Shown: positions 1 to 9,347 of the stretch, one piece after another
Layout of the letters: every line of letters begins with the position of its first letter
How positions within the stretch are numbered: position 1 is the first letter of the stretch
From: Pseudanabaena sp. BC1403
GTDB taxonomy: Bacteria > Cyanobacteriota > Cyanobacteriia > Pseudanabaenales > Pseudanabaenaceae
Length of the DNA: 64,000 nt
Reading direction: 5' to 3'
Assembly (NCBI RefSeq): GCF_002914585.1
Contig: NZ_PDDM01000001.1
Location: forward strand, 124,001 to 188,000
The notes under the pieces: generated by a model
Told to the model about the DNA's origin: nothing
Database searches by the model: none
What the model saw: the letters and a program-made list of their open reading frames with translations, nothing else
Position numbers and translations under genes: made by a program

Positions 1-942
1 TTTCTCAAAATCAGAGTGAATTACCCCTGCGGCTTGAGGTGCTTTCATTCCCGCATGAATTGTCCATGCACGCGCCTCTTTAGGCCCAACAGTGAAATAG
101 GTGCGTAGTCCTAAGAGGTGATAGGTAGAGCGAATTAAGGATCTTAAGCCACCCTCTTTGACTCCGAGAGATTCCAAAAAGTCTTGACGCTCGTCGTCTG
201 GTAGCTCCAAAAGCTCCGACTCGACTTGAGCGGAAACAATAGTTACTTCAGCATTTTCGGCAGCAGCGATCGCCTTTACCTTCTCGACAAAAGCATTGCC
301 TGTGGCAAGATCATCTTCCGAGACATTGGCGGCATAAATCGTCGGTTTGAGAGTGAGCAACTGCAATACAGAAATTGCTTCTTTCTCTTCATCGGTGAGA
401 TTAGCTAGACGTGCAGGTTTACCAGCATCGAGCGTCTCGCGGACTTTTTCAAGGGCTGCTAATTCGATTTTGGCATCGGCATCGGCTCGGGCAGCTTTGC
501 GGGTGCGATCGATGCGGCGATCGACTTGAGATAAATCGGATAGGGCAAGTTCGAGGGTAATGATTTCGATATCACGAGCAGGATCGATCGAGGCCTCAAC
601 ATGGATAATGTCGTCATTTTCAAAACAACGCACGACATGGACGATCGCATCGCAGACTCGAATATTTCCTAAAAATTGATTTCCTAGTCCTTCGCCTTTG
701 CTTGCGCCTCTGACCAGTCCCGCAATATCGACAAATTCGACTCTGGTAGGGATAATTTGTGCGGATTTACCGACTGCGGCGAGGGTATTTAGGCGATCGT
801 CAGGGACGGACACCGAGCCAACGTTGGGTTCAATCGTACAAAAGGGAAAGTTGGCTGCTTCCGCCTTGGCGTTGGCAACTAGGGCATTAAATAACGTAGA
901 CTTCCCCACATTGGGTAGTCCGACAATCCCAGCTTTGAGCAT
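1..942 (-). CDS. ychF: Redox-regulated ATPase YchF (Obg-related), 3' end missing
   Basis: The 314 visible residues read as YchF, a universally conserved ribosome-associated NTPase of the Obg/TRAFAC class that prefers ATP; the family is about 363 residues, so roughly 50 C-terminal residues lie beyond base 1. The protein starts MLKAGIVG with Walker A GLPNVGKST at residues 8-16, followed by DIAGL and the glycine-rich switch GASKGEGLG. Where classical GTPases have NKxD, this one has NVSE, the family hallmark that explains ATP preference. The visible end (WTIHAGMKAPQAAGVI) is the start of the TGS domain. The ATG at 942 is the only start that keeps the P-loop at the usual distance from the N-terminus. 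It is transcribed away from the DUF362 gene. Confidence 0.95.
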   Translation of the reverse strand, partial: MLKAGIVGLPNVGKSTLFNALVANAKAEAANFPFCTIEPNVGSVSVPDDRLNTLAAVGKSAQIIPTRVEFVDIAGLVRGASKGEGLGNQFLGNIRVCDAIVHVVRCFENDDIIHVEASIDPARDIEIITLELALSDLSQVDRRIDRTRKAARADADAKIELAALEKVRETLDAGKPARLANLTDEEKEAISVLQLLTLKPTIYAANVSEDDLATGNAFVEKVKAIAAAENAEVTIVSAQVESELLELPDDERQDFLESLGVKEGGLRSLIRSTYHLLGLRTYFTVGPKEARAWTIHAGMKAPQAAGVIHSDFEK

Positions 943-993
943 GATGGCTATCTAAACGAAAACTTTTTGACATTGTGCTTATAAATTCTGTCA

Positions 994-1020
994 TAAAAGT
1001 CTCACTTGGTGAGACTTTTA
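994..1020. repeat. 12-bp perfect inverted repeat upstream of ychF
   Basis: Arms TAAAAGTCTCAC and GTGAGACTTTTA surround a 3-nt loop (TTG), about 50 nt upstream of the ychF start. It could be an operator or a 5' leader hairpin of ychF. It lacks the GC-rich core of the larger hairpins nearby. Confidence 0.6.
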
Positions 1021-1072
1021 CTAAAATATACGCGATGGGCAACTATAGCTGTCGCCATTCTAGTTAGGACAT

Positions 1073-1127
1073 AAAACCCAAATAATGAGAGGCGGCGCGA
1101 AGCGCCGCCTCTCATTATTTGGGTTTT
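1073..1127. repeat. Triloop hairpin repeat (family A), 26-bp arms
   Basis: Perfect 26-bp arms begin AAAACCCAA and end GGCGGCGC around the loop GAA. The upstream flank CTATAGCTGTCGCCA...TTAGGACA recurs, inverted, at about 32440-32466 and in variant form near 34930-34955, so the mobile or duplicated unit is larger than the hairpin. With the element at 1222-1264 it fills the 384-bp gap between ychF and the DUF362 gene; nothing else is recognisable there. Confidence 0.85.
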
Positions 1128-1221
1128 GATTTATCTTGATAAAAGTGGCTACTGCTATATTTTTGAGCTATTGATTTTAGAGGGCTTCAGACTTTTAGTT
1201 GCACATCGCGATAGCAATGTA

Positions 1222-1264
1222 ATACCAAAACACAAAGTGGCTACGCCACTTTGTGTTTTGGTAT
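1222..1264. repeat. Short copy of the TAATACCAA element (family B)
   Basis: This is a 20-bp perfect palindrome (ATACCAAAACACAAAGTGGC) with loop TAC. It corresponds to one terminal hairpin of the roughly 105-bp family B element seen complete at 32227-32333. Confidence 0.8.
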
Positions 1265-1326
1265 AAGCCATATTACTAGGCTATATTTTAAGTAGTTCGC
1301 TGACCCACCACCTTCTAGAAACATTC

Positions 1327-2292
1327 ATGAAACCAATCGTCAGTCTCCTACATACCTCTAGCTACGAAACAGCATCACTAATGCAAGCTCTAGAGGCAGT
1401 ACTTGCACCCCTAGGAGGTATGTCCAGCATCGTCAAAGCAGGCGATCGCGTTCTCCTCAAGCCCAACCTACTTACAGGATCGCGTCCTACCAAAGAATGC
1501 ACCACTCGCCCTGAATTGGTGTATTGCGTCGCCAAAATGGTACAAGATGCTGGAGGCAAACCCTTTTTAGGTGATAGTCCTGCTTTTGGGAGCGCCAAAG
1601 GCATTGCCAAGGCAAATGGCTTATTACCCCTTGCCGAAGAATTGGGAATCCCGATCATCGAATTTCATGGTAAGCGTTACGCAACTGAAGGCGAAGGTGA
1701 GCTACAACATTTGCGGCTGAGTAAAGAGGCGATGGATGCCGATGTAGTGATTAACTTGCCCAAGGTGAAGTCACATATGCAACTGACCCTGACTCTAGGT
1801 GTCAAAAATCTCTTTGGCTGTGTACCAGGTAAAATGAAAGCTTGGTGGCATATGGAAGCTGGAAAAGATGTCGAAAGATTTGCGCAAATGCTAATTGAAA
1901 CGGCAAGAGCGATTAATCCTGAACTAACAATCCTTGATGGTATTGTTGGACATGAAGGCAATGGGCCAAGTGCTGGTGAACCCAAAGATTTAGGGATTTT
2001 AGCGGCTTCCTGTGACGTATTTGCGCTAGATCGCGTTATGGTGGAGATTCTCGGAGTTCAGCCTCTAGATGTACCGACGGTTGCCGCCGCCATACGCACT
2101 GGGCTTTGTAGTGATCTTAATGCGATTGACATCATTGGCGAGCCGATCGCTAATTTGCAAAGCAAAGATTGGAAACTGCCTGAAACGATGATGGCAATTG
2201 ACTTTGGAATGCCCAGAGTTTTGAGATCGACCTTTAAACATCTCTATATCAAGTTTATTAAAGAACCGCTCAGTACCTATGCCCGCACTTAA
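1327..2292 (+). CDS. DUF362 domain-containing protein
   Basis: The 321-residue protein matches the DUF362 family, which is sometimes annotated as iron-sulfur-cluster-associated although its biochemical role is unsettled. Visible family features are the N-terminal VLLKPNLL block (about residues 44-51), the central VINLPKVKSHMQLTLTLGVKNLFG region (residues 140-163) and GIVGHEGNGPSAGEP (about 204-218). No ferredoxin-type cysteine motif is present, so this copy is the DUF362 core alone. Its last 14 nt overlap the start of a response regulator in another frame, which suggests translational coupling and a shared transcript. The substrate is unknown. Confidence 0.85.
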   Translation: MKPIVSLLHTSSYETASLMQALEAVLAPLGGMSSIVKAGDRVLLKPNLLTGSRPTKECTTRPELVYCVAKMVQDAGGKPFLGDSPAFGSAKGIAKANGLLPLAEELGIPIIEFHGKRYATEGEGELQHLRLSKEAMDADVVINLPKVKSHMQLTLTLGVKNLFGCVPGKMKAWWHMEAGKDVERFAQMLIETARAINPELTILDGIVGHEGNGPSAGEPKDLGILAASCDVFALDRVMVEILGVQPLDVPTVAAAIRTGLCSDLNAIDIIGEPIANLQSKDWKLPETMMAIDFGMPRVLRSTFKHLYIKFIKEPLSTYART

Positions 2293-2671
2293 AAGCCCTC
2301 CGCTAATCTTAGTGGTCGAAGATGCACCTGACAACCAAGTTTTGGTGGAGCAGGTGTTTCAAGATTCAGGCTACTGCGTCACTTGCATCCAAGATGGTCG
2401 AGCCGCTCTAGATTGGCTGGAAACTAATCATCCCGATCTGATTTTGCTGGATTTATCTTTGCCAGAGGTAGATGGCTGGGAAGTTGCTAGACAACTCAAA
2501 GCTAACGATCGCACGTCCCTAATCCCAATTATTGCGGTAACTGCTCATGCAATGAAAGGCGATAAAGAATCAGCGATCGCATCAGGTTGTGATGATTATC
2601 TGACAAAGCCATTAGACATTGATCTATTGGAAGCCTGTGTCAAGCAATGGTTAGATAAGCGATCGCAGTAG
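2279..2671 (+). CDS. Single-domain response regulator (CheY/Spo0F-like receiver)
   Basis: The 130-residue protein is almost entirely a receiver domain: LILVVEDAPDNQ with the acidic pocket near the N-terminus, phospho-acceptor Asp in LILLDLSLPEVDGW, Thr/Ala switch in IIAVTAHAM and the conserved Lys in DYLTKPLD. It has no output domain, so it should act by protein-protein interaction or in a phosphorelay. The ATG at 2279 lies inside the end of the DUF362 gene. No histidine kinase is adjacent upstream; the nearest is the large hybrid kinase starting at 4489, which already carries its own receiver. Confidence 0.93.
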   Translation: MPALKSPPLILVVEDAPDNQVLVEQVFQDSGYCVTCIQDGRAALDWLETNHPDLILLDLSLPEVDGWEVARQLKANDRTSLIPIIAVTAHAMKGDKESAIASGCDDYLTKPLDIDLLEACVKQWLDKRSQ

Positions 2672-2866
2672 GGTGTTGCTCTGCGACACCCTAACTTGTG
2701 AGTATTTAGCCCAAAACAAAAGCTTATACTTACCTATAACTTAGACTAAGATCTAGGAAGAGTTTTAAAATTTAAAATTTAACTTAATAAAAAATTCCAT
2801 TTATAACAATTACTGGAAATGTAGTAACACTTTCAGTAATAAAAAAAACAAGCCCAATCTGGGTTT

Positions 2867-2995
2867 AAAAATTTTCAAAATGGCAACTCCATTTTGGAGA
2901 GGCAAGGATAGGTAAGGAAAGGCAGCGCGAAGCAACGCCTGTTCTTACCATATAAATCCTCTTCTTTTTAGGACTACCCCATTTTGAAAATTTTT
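2867..2995. repeat. 129-bp element with 17-bp terminal inverted repeats
   Basis: Perfect arms AAAAATTTTCAAAATGG and its complement bound a 95-nt interior containing a small CTCCATTTTGGAG hairpin and a GGCAGCGCGAAGC segment. It lies in the 405-bp AT-rich gap between the response regulator and hemH and looks like a MITE-type or foldback repeat. No gene is visible in the rest of the gap. Confidence 0.6.
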
Positions 2996-3076
2996 ATTAT
3001 TCATCGTCTATGAGCGTTGCTTTGCGTCACTCAAATTCATCAAGTTATTAACTTACCAAATTTAGGAAATTGTTTT

Positions 3077-4090
3077 ATGTCTGGTCGTGTTGGAGTAGTA
3101 CTATTAAATTTAGGAGGCCCTGAGAAGTTAGAAGATGTCTATCTTTTCTTGTACAATCTATTCGCTGATCCAGAAATCATTCGCCTCCCATTTCCCTTTT
3201 TACAAAAGCCAATCGCCTCGCTGATTGCGGCTAGTCGCGCTCCCATCAGTCAAGAAAATTACCGCATGATTGGCGGTGGTTCACCACTGCTCCAGATTAC
3301 CAAAGAGCAAGGCGAAAATATTGAAAACGTGTTGCAGCGTCATGGAGTCGATGCCAAGGTTTATGTAGCAATGCGCTACTGGCATCCTTATACCGAAGAG
3401 ACGATCGCCCAAATCAAACAGGACGGCATTACTCGTCTTGTGGTTTTGCCTTTATATCCTCAATATTCGATCAGTACTAGTGGTTCAAGCATCAAGCAAC
3501 TGGATACGCTTTGGGAAAATGATCCTGAACTTCAAGCGATCGAAAAAATCACAATCCAGTCTTGGTATGATCGCACTGGCTATATTCGGGCTATGAATGA
3601 TCTGATCAATACTAAATTACAAGCTTTTGCCGAACCTGAGAATGTGCATATATTCTTTAGCGCTCATGGTGTGCCTGTAAAATATGTGACCAAATATGGC
3701 GATCCGTATCAGTCAGAAATGGAAAACTGTGTTGATGGGATTATGAAGGCTCTTCGCCGCGATTATCAATGCTACAACGCTCATACCCTTGCTTACCAGA
3801 GTCGCGTTGGCCCCGTTGAGTGGTTACAACCATATACCGAGGAAGCAATTAAGAACTTGGCTAAGCGCGGCGTTAACGATCTTTTGGTTGTGCCAATTAG
3901 TTTTGTGTCTGAGCATATTGAGACTTTGCAAGAGATCGATATTGAATATCGGGAAGTTGCCGAAGAAGCTGGTATTCACAATTTTGCTCGTGTTCCTGCA
4001 TTAAATAGTCATCCAGTTTTTATCAATGACCTTGCAGAATTGGTAATGGAATCGCTCGGTACAACTAAATCTGCCGCGATCGCGGTGTAG
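3077..4090 (+). CDS. hemH: Ferrochelatase (protoheme ferro-lyase), lacking the C-terminal CAB extension
   Basis: The 337-residue enzyme inserts Fe2+ into protoporphyrin IX, the last step of heme synthesis. The start [15 protein letters not shown] is canonical; the frame stays open to 3017 but the upstream 20 residues do not look conserved. Catalytic-site segments are [12 protein letters not shown] (active-site His) and [14 protein letters not shown] (His/Glu pair). Most cyanobacterial and plant type II ferrochelatases carry a further region of about 50 residues with a linker and a chlorophyll-a/b-binding-like transmembrane helix. This protein stops right after the catalytic core (ending TTKSAAIAV), and no CAB-like coding follows before the repeat at 4097. 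It is likely monocistronic. Confidence 0.95.
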   Translation: MSGRVGVVLLNLGGPEKLEDVYLFLYNLFADPEIIRLPFPFLQKPIASLIAASRAPISQENYRMIGGGSPLLQITKEQGENIENVLQRHGVDAKVYVAMRYWHPYTEETIAQIKQDGITRLVVLPLYPQYSISTSGSSIKQLDTLWENDPELQAIEKITIQSWYDRTGYIRAMNDLINTKLQAFAEPENVHIFFSAHGVPVKYVTKYGDPYQSEMENCVDGIMKALRRDYQCYNAHTLAYQSRVGPVEWLQPYTEEAIKNLAKRGVNDLLVVPISFVSEHIETLQEIDIEYREVAEEAGIHNFARVPALNSHPVFINDLAELVMESLGTTKSAAIAV

Positions 4091-4096
4091 GTTCCG

Positions 4097-4216
4097 CAGC
4101 CCTGCACTCAAGTGCGGGCTGAAAGCTCAAGTCGGTTGAAACCGACTGAAGAATAAGTCTAAATTAACCCGTTTCAACGGGTTTTAGCTCTTAGCCCGCA
4201 CTTGAGTGCAGGGCTG
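4097..4216. repeat. 120-bp palindromic element with nested hairpins
   Basis: Perfect 24-bp outer arms (CAGCCCTGCACTCAAGTGCG...) enclose two perfect 8-bp hairpins, AGTCGGTT-GA-AACCGACT and AACCCGTT-TC-AACGGGTT. This would fold as a three-way junction. It begins 7 nt after the hemH stop and may double as its terminator. Confidence 0.8.
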
Positions 4217-4285
4217 TTGATGGTGCGTTACGCTAACACATCCCACAAGAAGGATTTTTGGTTTCTCCAACAGGCTGCTAATTGG

Positions 4286-4391
4286 TATAGCGGTTTTCAG
4301 TTGAGTGTGGTGCAAAAAATGTAGGGGCAATTCATGAATTGCCCCTACATTTTTTGTGGTTTCTGTACAGTGGTAATCTGAAAACCACTAT
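4286..4391. repeat. Nested palindrome: 14-bp outer arms and a 44-bp inner palindrome
   Basis: The outer arms ATAGCGGTTTTCAG and CTGAAAACCACTAT have one mismatch. The inner palindrome runs 4313-4356 and is centred on TTCATGAA with GTAGGGGCAATT flanks. Together with the element at 4097 it accounts for most of the 398-bp gap before the large kinase gene. The last 100 bp hold only an AT-rich leader. Confidence 0.75.
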
Positions 4392-4488
4392 ATTACTGAG
4401 ATTCTGTAATGAATTAAGGTTTCACTCCTAACTTCATCACAACGTTGGTAATATTGAGAATATGTCATAAATCCATAGGAAGCTCGTC

Positions 4489-7400
4489 ATGCCTGATTCA
4501 GAATCGAAGGATTTATCAGAATCTGAACAAGCACTACAAGAATGCTCTGCAATCGTCGCAATCGGGGCATCGGCTGGCGGATTGGAAGTATTTACGCAAA
4601 TTCTCGAAGCTTTACCAGCAGATACTGGCATGGGCTTTGTGCTGCTTCAGCATTTAGCTCCGCAACATCATAGTCAGCTAAGTGAGATCTTACGGCGTTC
4701 TACAAAGATGCCCGTAAATGAAGCAAAAGAAGGCGTGAGAATTATGCCAAATTCGGTGTATGTGATTCCGCCGAATACTTCGATGACTCTAGAGCAAGGT
4801 CTGTTAAGACTGGGTGAGCGGCAGAGAGTCAAAGGCAAATATATGGTAATTGATGAATTCTTTAGTTCGCTTGCTGCCGATTTTGGAGTAAAAGCAATCG
4901 CCGTGATTTTATCGGGGAGCAATGAAGATGGGACAGCAGGCCTAGGTGCAATTAAGGCAGCAGGGGGAATTACCTTCGCTCAAGACCTTGAATCAGCCGA
5001 ATTTCCCACTATGCCGATGATTGCGATCGCATCGGGCTACGTGGATTTTGTGTTGCCACCTGTGCAGATTGCCGCAGAACTGGTAAACATCAGCAATGGA
5101 CTTGAGCATGATGAAGCTTTAAGTAGCGCAATTACTCTCTATGAAGCTGATGATAAATCTACATTAGTTTTTACAGAAACTGCCGAAAGTACTAAAGCTT
5201 TAGAAATTATTTTTCAGCTATTAAAGGATGCGATGGGGGCAGATTTTCGCAATTACAAGAAAGGTACAATTAGGCGGAGAATTTTGCGGCGGATGGGATT
5301 ACTTAATCTGCAAAAGTTAGAAGCTTATGCCGCCTATTTGCTAGAGCATCCTATTGAAGTTGAGAATCTATACAATGACATTCTGATTAATGTAACTAGT
5401 TTCTTTCGAGATCCTGATTCTTTTAACGCCTTACAAAAGTTAGTATTCCCTGTGATTTGCCAGTATAAATCGCTGGAGTTACCCATGCGGATCTGGGTAG
5501 CAGGTTGCGCTACGGGTGAAGAAGTTTATTCAATCGCAATTAGTTTGTTGGAATTTCTTGATGATCGTCCTATCAAACCTGCCATTCAGATTTTTGCTAC
5601 TGATATCAGTGAAGTCGTTATCGACAAGGCAAGGCAAGGAATTTATCATCATGATTTGTTAACGAATATCTCCCCAGAAAGGTTGCGGCGCTTTTTTGTA
5701 CCCGTGGAAGGCGGCTATCAGATTGGCAAGACAGTCAGGGAAATATGTATATTTGCAAGGCAAAATTTGACCAGTGACCCACCTTTTTCGCGAATAGACC
5801 TCATTAGTTGCCGCAATATGTTGATATATCTAGAACCAGTACTTCAAAAAAAGGTGATGCCGATTTTTCATTATGCACTTAATTCTAATGGCTTTTTGAT
5901 GTTGGGAAGCGCTGAAGGGATTGGGAATGCAGAAGATTTATTTGCGATCGCTGACAAAAAGAATCGTATCTATAAAAGTAAAATTACGTCATCACGTCTA
6001 AATTTCAATTTTGTCAAAAGTCAATATAGAAGCGTAACTGCAAATCTAGGTAAATACAAGGAAGAAGTTGTGGAAGTCAGTTTAGAACAACTAGCCGATC
6101 AGGTGATATTAAGTCGATATGCGCCCGCAGGCGTGATAATTAACACAGAGCTAGAAATTTTGCAGTTTCGAGGACAGACAAGCCCCTATTTAGAGCCATC
6201 TCCTGGAAAGGCTAGCCTAAATTTGCTGAAGATGGCTCGTTTAGAATTGCGTCTAGATTTGCGATCGGCAATTTATAATGCCAGAGATCAAGATTTGCCG
6301 ATCACTAAAGATGGCATTGAGCTGTCGAAAGGTATTCTAGTGAAGTTGGATGTGATTCCTATCAAGGCAAATAGCGATCAATATTTTTTAGTGTTATTTG
6401 AGAGTCGAACAGCACCAATAATGCTTGCACCTTCCCTCACAAGTCCACAGATCAAGCCCCGCAAAGAACGCTCAATTGCAAACATAGAAGTAGTGCGACT
6501 CACCCATGAGCTAGCTAAAACCAAGGAATATTTGCGATCGATCATTGAGTCTCAAGAAGTTAACCATCAAGACCTCAAGGTGGCAGGTGAAGAGATCTTG
6601 TCAAGCAATGAGGAATTACAAAGCACCAATGAAGAATTAGAAACTGCGAAGGAAGAAATCCAAGCCACTAATGAAGAGTTAAGCACGATTAATGATGAAT
6701 TACGTGGTCGTAATATGCAGCTACATCAAGTCAATAATGATATGCAAAATCTGCTAAGCAGTGTGAATATCCCAATTTTGATGTTGTCAGGCGATTTGCG
6801 AATCAGACGCTTTACGCCAATGGCTGAGCAAGCATTTAACCTAATCCCTAGTGATGTGGGACGACCTTTTAGTGACATTCAGATTAACCTTGAGATTCAA
6901 CATATCAGAGACTTGGTAACATCGGTAATTGATACGCTGATTCCCCATGAACAGGATGTAAGGGATCAATCAGGGAATTGGTTTAGTATGAGAATCCGCC
7001 CCTATCGCACCACTGATAATCACATCGATGGTGTGGTAATCAGTTTATTTGACATCGATATTCTGAAGCGCAGTGTGATCGAGTTAGAAGCAGCACGCAA
7101 TTATGCGACCGCAATCATTGAGACTTTACATCAACCCTTGATGGTGCTAAATGCCGAGCTACAAGTGATTACTGCAAATAGCGCCTTTTATCAAACTTTC
7201 AAAATATATCCGCAGCAGATCGAAAATCAATCAATCTTTGTATTAGGAAATGGAGATTGGGATAGTCCCAAGATGCGATCGCTACTAAATGAAATTCTTC
7301 AGTTGAATATTTCTGTCCAAGACTATGAAGTTACTCAAGAATTTGCTCGTCTTGGCACACGCACGATGTCCATAAATGCTTGTCGAATTGAGCAAAGTAA

Positions 7401-8691
7401 TATAGTTGAGATGATTTTGATTGCGATCGAAGATATCACTGAACGTAATCTCCAAAAACGTCAACTGGTTGCTAAAAATCAAGAATTGTCAGAAGCAATG
7501 GTTGCTTTTGAACATGCGAATATGGCTAAGAGTATGTTTTTGGGCAATATTAGTCATGAATTACGCACTCCTCTCAATGCAATCATCGGCTTTTCACAAA
7601 TTCTTCTAGATAGTCCGAACCTAAATACTGAAGATCAGGAATATGTGGGAATTGTTTTGCAGTCTAGTGAACATTTGCTTTCACTAATTGAAGATCTGCT
7701 CGATATTTCTAGAATCGAAGCTAACAGAATAGAGATAGAGTCAAATCTTTTGACTCTATCTAGTTTCTTGGAAGTCACAGTGGGGATGGTTTATTTCAAG
7801 GCTATGGAGAAAAATCTTGTCTTGACAAAGCAGTTTGCCCCCGATCTTCCTGACACCATCTATGCAGACGAAAAGCGATTAAGACAAGTCTTGCTCAATC
7901 TGCTTAGCAATGCGATTAAGTTCACAACTAATGGAGCGATCACCTTTTCCGTTACGATCAGTCAATCAAGCAGCTCTAATCAACTAATTCAGTTCGCGAT
8001 CTCAGATACAGGTATAGGGATATCCGCCGCCGAGATGGGGAAAATATTTTTGCCATTTGAGCAGGCTGGCAAATCTAAAATGAGAAGTCAAGGCGTAGGT
8101 TTGGGACTAGCGATTAGCCAAAATATAGTCAAAAAAATGGGTGGTGAAATCAAGGTCGTCAGCGAAATAAACGTGGGCAGTACCTTTAGCTTTGAGTTGG
8201 ACTTAATCGGGAATCAACCACAAACCCTGCTTATGTCAGGAACTGAAGCGATCGCCCTATTATCAGCAAAAACTGAGGATTTGATCGAAGAAGTAGCGAT
8301 CGATGGTCAGGAAAAAGCAACAGAAACCAAGCCATTAAGCATTCTAATTGCCGAGGATGTGGACTATAATCAAATGCTCTTACAGATATACTTGGAGAGA
8401 TTAGGATATGAGACTGACATCGCTAACAATGGATTAGAAGTGATAATAAAGCTGCGGGAGAAACCCTACGATATAATTTTGATGGATGTTCAAATGCCTG
8501 TATTAGATGGAGTGGAAGCCACAAAAAGAATTATTGCTGATTGGGATCAACACTCTCGTCCTTACATCATTGCAGTATCTGCAAATGCTTCTCCAGAGGA
8601 TCAGCAAGAATATGCTGCCGCTGGGATGGATGCATACATCAGTAAACCCATCGACTTTGATATTTTAAAGGAACTTTTATCGCGTGGCTAA
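4489..8691 (+). CDS. CheB-CheR-PAS-histidine kinase-receiver hybrid signalling protein
   Basis: The protein has 1400 residues. Residues 20-205 are a CheB methylesterase domain with the catalytic triad visible (S28 in GASAGG, H55 in LLQHLAP, D147 in SGSNEDGTAG). Residues 225-500 are a CheR methyltransferase with the SAM-binding segment VAGCATGEEVYSIA (about 337-350) and SCRNMLIYL. A Glu/Asn-rich coiled coil follows (about 690-760), then two PAS-like regions. The HisKA has phospho-acceptor His about 1023 (ISHELRTPLNAI), the HATPase has DTGIGIS and GVGLGLAIS, and a C-terminal receiver has DIILMDVQMPVLDG. Such CheB/CheR fusions are known in cyanobacteria and are thought to link methylation-type adaptation to a phosphorelay. 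No chemoreceptor or CheA is adjacent. ATG 4489 is preceded by AAGCTCGTC and no better ribosome-binding site is seen. Confidence 0.95.
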   Translation: MPDSESKDLSESEQALQECSAIVAIGASAGGLEVFTQILEALPADTGMGFVLLQHLAPQHHSQLSEILRRSTKMPVNEAKEGVRIMPNSVYVIPPNTSMTLEQGLLRLGERQRVKGKYMVIDEFFSSLAADFGVKAIAVILSGSNEDGTAGLGAIKAAGGITFAQDLESAEFPTMPMIAIASGYVDFVLPPVQIAAELVNISNGLEHDEALSSAITLYEADDKSTLVFTETAESTKALEIIFQLLKDAMGADFRNYKKGTIRRRILRRMGLLNLQKLEAYAAYLLEHPIEVENLYNDILINVTSFFRDPDSFNALQKLVFPVICQYKSLELPMRIWVAGCATGEEVYSIAISLLEFLDDRPIKPAIQIFATDISEVVIDKARQGIYHHDLLTNISPERLRRFFVPVEGGYQIGKTVREICIFARQNLTSDPPFSRIDLISCRNMLIYLEPVLQKKVMPIFHYALNSNGFLMLGSAEGIGNAEDLFAIADKKNRIYKSKITSSRLNFNFVKSQYRSVTANLGKYKEEVVEVSLEQLADQVILSRYAPAGVIINTELEILQFRGQTSPYLEPSPGKASLNLLKMARLELRLDLRSAIYNARDQDLPITKDGIELSKGILVKLDVIPIKANSDQYFLVLFESRTAPIMLAPSLTSPQIKPRKERSIANIEVVRLTHELAKTKEYLRSIIESQEVNHQDLKVAGEEILSSNEELQSTNEELETAKEEIQATNEELSTINDELRGRNMQLHQVNNDMQNLLSSVNIPILMLSGDLRIRRFTPMAEQAFNLIPSDVGRPFSDIQINLEIQHIRDLVTSVIDTLIPHEQDVRDQSGNWFSMRIRPYRTTDNHIDGVVISLFDIDILKRSVIELEAARNYATAIIETLHQPLMVLNAELQVITANSAFYQTFKIYPQQIENQSIFVLGNGDWDSPKMRSLLNEILQLNISVQDYEVTQEFARLGTRTMSINACRIEQSNIVEMILIAIEDITERNLQKRQLVAKNQELSEAMVAFEHANMAKSMFLGNISHELRTPLNAIIGFSQILLDSPNLNTEDQEYVGIVLQSSEHLLSLIEDLLDISRIEANRIEIESNLLTLSSFLEVTVGMVYFKAMEKNLVLTKQFAPDLPDTIYADEKRLRQVLLNLLSNAIKFTTNGAITFSVTISQSSSSNQLIQFAISDTGIGISAAEMGKIFLPFEQAGKSKMRSQGVGLGLAISQNIVKKMGGEIKVVSEINVGSTFSFELDLIGNQPQTLLMSGTEAIALLSAKTEDLIEEVAIDGQEKATETKPLSILIAEDVDYNQMLLQIYLERLGYETDIANNGLEVIIKLREKPYDIILMDVQMPVLDGVEATKRIIADWDQHSRPYIIAVSANASPEDQQEYAAAGMDAYISKPIDFDILKELLSRG

Positions 8692-8786
8692 GGACATTTT
8701 TGCGCGATCGCTGCTTTAAACTATAAGTACTTATGCATCATTGAACGAATTTTTTTCTTTGGCGACCATTTCTGTGGACGATATTT

Positions 8787-9302
8787 ATGACTCACAAACC
8801 ATCAATGCATTCAATTGGAGAATTGTCGAAGCTTGTGGCGGCGATCGCCCTAACTACCTGTATTTATATCCCTAATCCTGTAAAAGCCGAGACCTATATT
8901 AATAATCGTACTTGCCCTGCGGACTTTACGAGCTTAAGCTATGCCCTTGCTAAGGACTTACCAGACTATCTCAACCGTGCCTATAGTCGTTTGCGGATTA
9001 AACGAGAGGTGATGACCATCAGCCAGCCAGAACTAGAGCCTTTGCCTTTGGCTCCTGACCAAGCTCGCGATCGCCTCCCCCAACAGGTTTTCTTGTCAAT
9101 ATTAGAGCGGCAAACGGGTAAAGCCGAAACATCGCAACGGGCTTACTGGTTATTTTTGGTTCCCACGTCAAATGGTTGGCGGCTGTCGATGGCATTTATG
9201 CGGATTGGACAAACTCCACCTGTGGATGTAAGTGATGCGGCGATCGCAGATGCGACAAATAAGTGGTTGCGAGATTATTGTGATCCTCGTTATCAGCGTT
9301 AG
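8787..9302 (+). CDS. Secreted hypothetical protein
   Basis: The 171-residue protein has an N-terminal signal peptide (hydrophobic LVAAIALTTCIYIPNP, likely cut after VKA near residue 34). The mature part is small and soluble, with two cysteines (in NRTCPADF and DYCDPRYQR) that could form a disulfide. I do not recognise the family; it resembles small periplasmic proteins found only in cyanobacteria. The spacing to the next gene is 45 nt and is filled by a hairpin, so co-transcription with the CruP-like gene is possible but uncertain. Confidence 0.75.
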   Translation: MTHKPSMHSIGELSKLVAAIALTTCIYIPNPVKAETYINNRTCPADFTSLSYALAKDLPDYLNRAYSRLRIKREVMTISQPELEPLPLAPDQARDRLPQQVFLSILERQTGKAETSQRAYWLFLVPTSNGWRLSMAFMRIGQTPPVDVSDAAIADATNKWLRDYCDPRYQR

Positions 9303-9305
9303 GAT

Positions 9306-9334
9306 AGTAGATGTCGGCGCAGCCGACATCTACT
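9306..9334. repeat. Triloop hairpin (family A), 13-bp arms
   Basis: AGTAGATGTCGGC and its complement flank the loop GCA, 4 nt after the stop of the secreted protein. Confidence 0.8.
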
Positions 9335-9347
9335 TATATGAAAAATT

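Noticed and set aside
1073-1127. Rho-independent terminators at all GC-apex hairpins
   Set aside because: Many copies lie upstream of genes or between divergent genes and lack a T tract, so a general terminator role does not fit, though some copies may serve as such.
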